From an uncultured Bacilli bacterium (lineage in GTDB: Bacteria; Bacillota_I; Bacilli_A; RFN20; CAG-826), in assembly GCA_934162685.1 (NCBI GenBank), contig CAKPJO010000094.1, positions 1-6,165 of the forward strand: a stretch of 6,165 bases of DNA. The letters run 5' to 3'. Numbering within the stretch: the stretch's first letter is position 1; the number at the start of each line of letters is the position of its first letter. The position numbers and the translations under genes are program-made. Positions 5,505 through 6,165 of this stretch are shown in pieces. The notes under the pieces were generated by a model. That model was not told where the DNA came from. It did not search any database and worked only from the letters and a program-made list of their open reading frames with translations.

Positions 5505-6165
5505 ATTTGAATCAATTAGATCACTAGTAAATCCACTCTTAGAAAATAAATAATATTCTCTTTTTAATTTTGATGGAAACACACTAGCGCTCTCAACCAA
5601 ATGGTTAAACATATTTAAAGAAAACTTAGTATTTCGATATTTGCATTCCATAACTATTAATGTATCACCATTATCGGATAATCCATCAATTTCTACCGAT
5701 CTATTTAAAATTGATTTTTCTACTTTATATGGTTTAAACGGATTATAAACATCACCTAATTTACCATCCATATTTAATTCATCCATAAATAATCTAGAAA
5801 TATCTTCAAATCCAAAATTAACAAAATTATTTATTTCATTTTTTAACGAATTAAATACTAATAATCCATTAATTTTGATTTTTTCTAAATTATCAAATAT
5901 AAACATATACCAAAACTTAAGCATTGAATCACCTATTTCATAATAAGTGGTTTTCTTATTTCCCATATATGTTTCTCTTTTATCTAATAATTCTTGAGAT
6001 AAAAGTAATGATATATATTTACTTACTTTTGCATCTTCTTCATGAATATAACCTGCAATATCTTTAATAGTTCTTTTTCTTTTAGACACAGCGTATAAGA
6101 TTGAATTATAAATGTCTTGTGTTTTAGTAGAATTAGATAGTAATTGATCAGGCAAGGAAAAGAAA
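5457..6165 (-). CDS. DUF234-type ATPase, C-terminal part with PD-(D/E)XK-like domain (5' end cut by window)
   Basis: The frame is open from the window edge to TAA at 5457, giving 235 complete codons. A TTG at 6155 could be read as a start, but the frame continues upstream of it and homologues are ~450-480 residues, so the AAA-type ATPase half is probably outside the window. Counting from the first complete codon, residues ~15-80 form a winged helix-turn-helix (TIKDIAGYI, then VSKYISLLLSQELL) followed by the family's FWYMFI segment. Residues ~115-235 hold a restriction-endonuclease-like fold: E158-I-D160 followed by E173-C-K175, the spacing of D-(x)n-ExK active sites. The protein is likely cytosolic and DNA-binding. 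Family members are abundant, often multicopy, in archaea and gut Firmicutes, and their function is poorly known. The last 15 codons are duplicated at 2797-2844. Confidence 0.85.
   Translation of the reverse strand, partial: FFSLPDQLLSNSTKTQDIYNSILYAVSKRKRTIKDIAGYIHEEDAKVSKYISLLLSQELLDKRETYMGNKKTTYYEIGDSMLKFWYMFIFDNLEKIKINGLLVFNSLKNEINNFVNFGFEDISRLFMDELNMDGKLGDVYNPFKPYKVEKSILNRSVEIDGLSDNGDTLIVMECKYRNTKFSLNMFNHLVESASVFPSKLKREYYLFSKSGFTSDLIDSNMDNVHLYTLDDLFNI

Overview
The window is very AT-rich (roughly 27-30% GC by eye) and all real genes lie on the minus strand. Tryptophan is encoded by TGG, and TGA serves as a stop (end of the OLD-type nuclease), so the standard bacterial code applies. The ribosome binding sites are strong (GGAGG, GGAGAG, GAGGT, AAAGGA). 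Low GC, strong Shine-Dalgarno sites and the families present suggest a low-GC Firmicute or a Mollicutes/Erysipelotrichia-like relative. I cannot name a species. Both window edges cut through genes.

Layout in the direction of transcription (high to low coordinates). (1) 6165-5457: C-terminal half of a DUF234-type ATPase with an intact PD-(D/E)XK-like motif; its start lies outside the window. (2) 5506-5357: copy B of a ~150-bp direct repeat, made of the last codons of that gene plus its 3' flank. (3) 5375-5270: control region of the next operon, with two overlapping promoter candidates and two identical 17-bp palindromes 23 bp apart. (4) 5270-4797: a 157-aa helix-turn-helix protein. (5) 4795-2891: a 634-aa OLD-family (ABC-type ATPase plus TOPRIM) nuclease, one base after the HTH stop codon. 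(6) 2844-2699: copy A of the direct repeat, including a 15-codon remnant of the DUF234 gene's 3' end. (7) 2622-1306: a 438-aa ABC-type ATPase whose C-terminus carries an RNxxxH (HEPN-like) motif, with its own promoter. (8) 1207-1: N-terminal 402 residues of a PLD-like plus DEAD/DEAH helicase; its end lies outside the window.

Four of the five proteins are NTPases carrying, or fused to, a nuclease-type domain or motif, which is typical of a phage-defence or genome-conflict island. The most interesting structure is the 2.66-kb HTH-OLD cassette bounded by direct repeats. It looks like a self-regulated module that was inserted, or can be lost, immediately downstream of the DUF234 gene. The twin operators suggest that the HTH protein represses its own promoter and so controls the OLD nuclease. 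No integrase, transposase, CRISPR array, tRNA or rRNA is visible.
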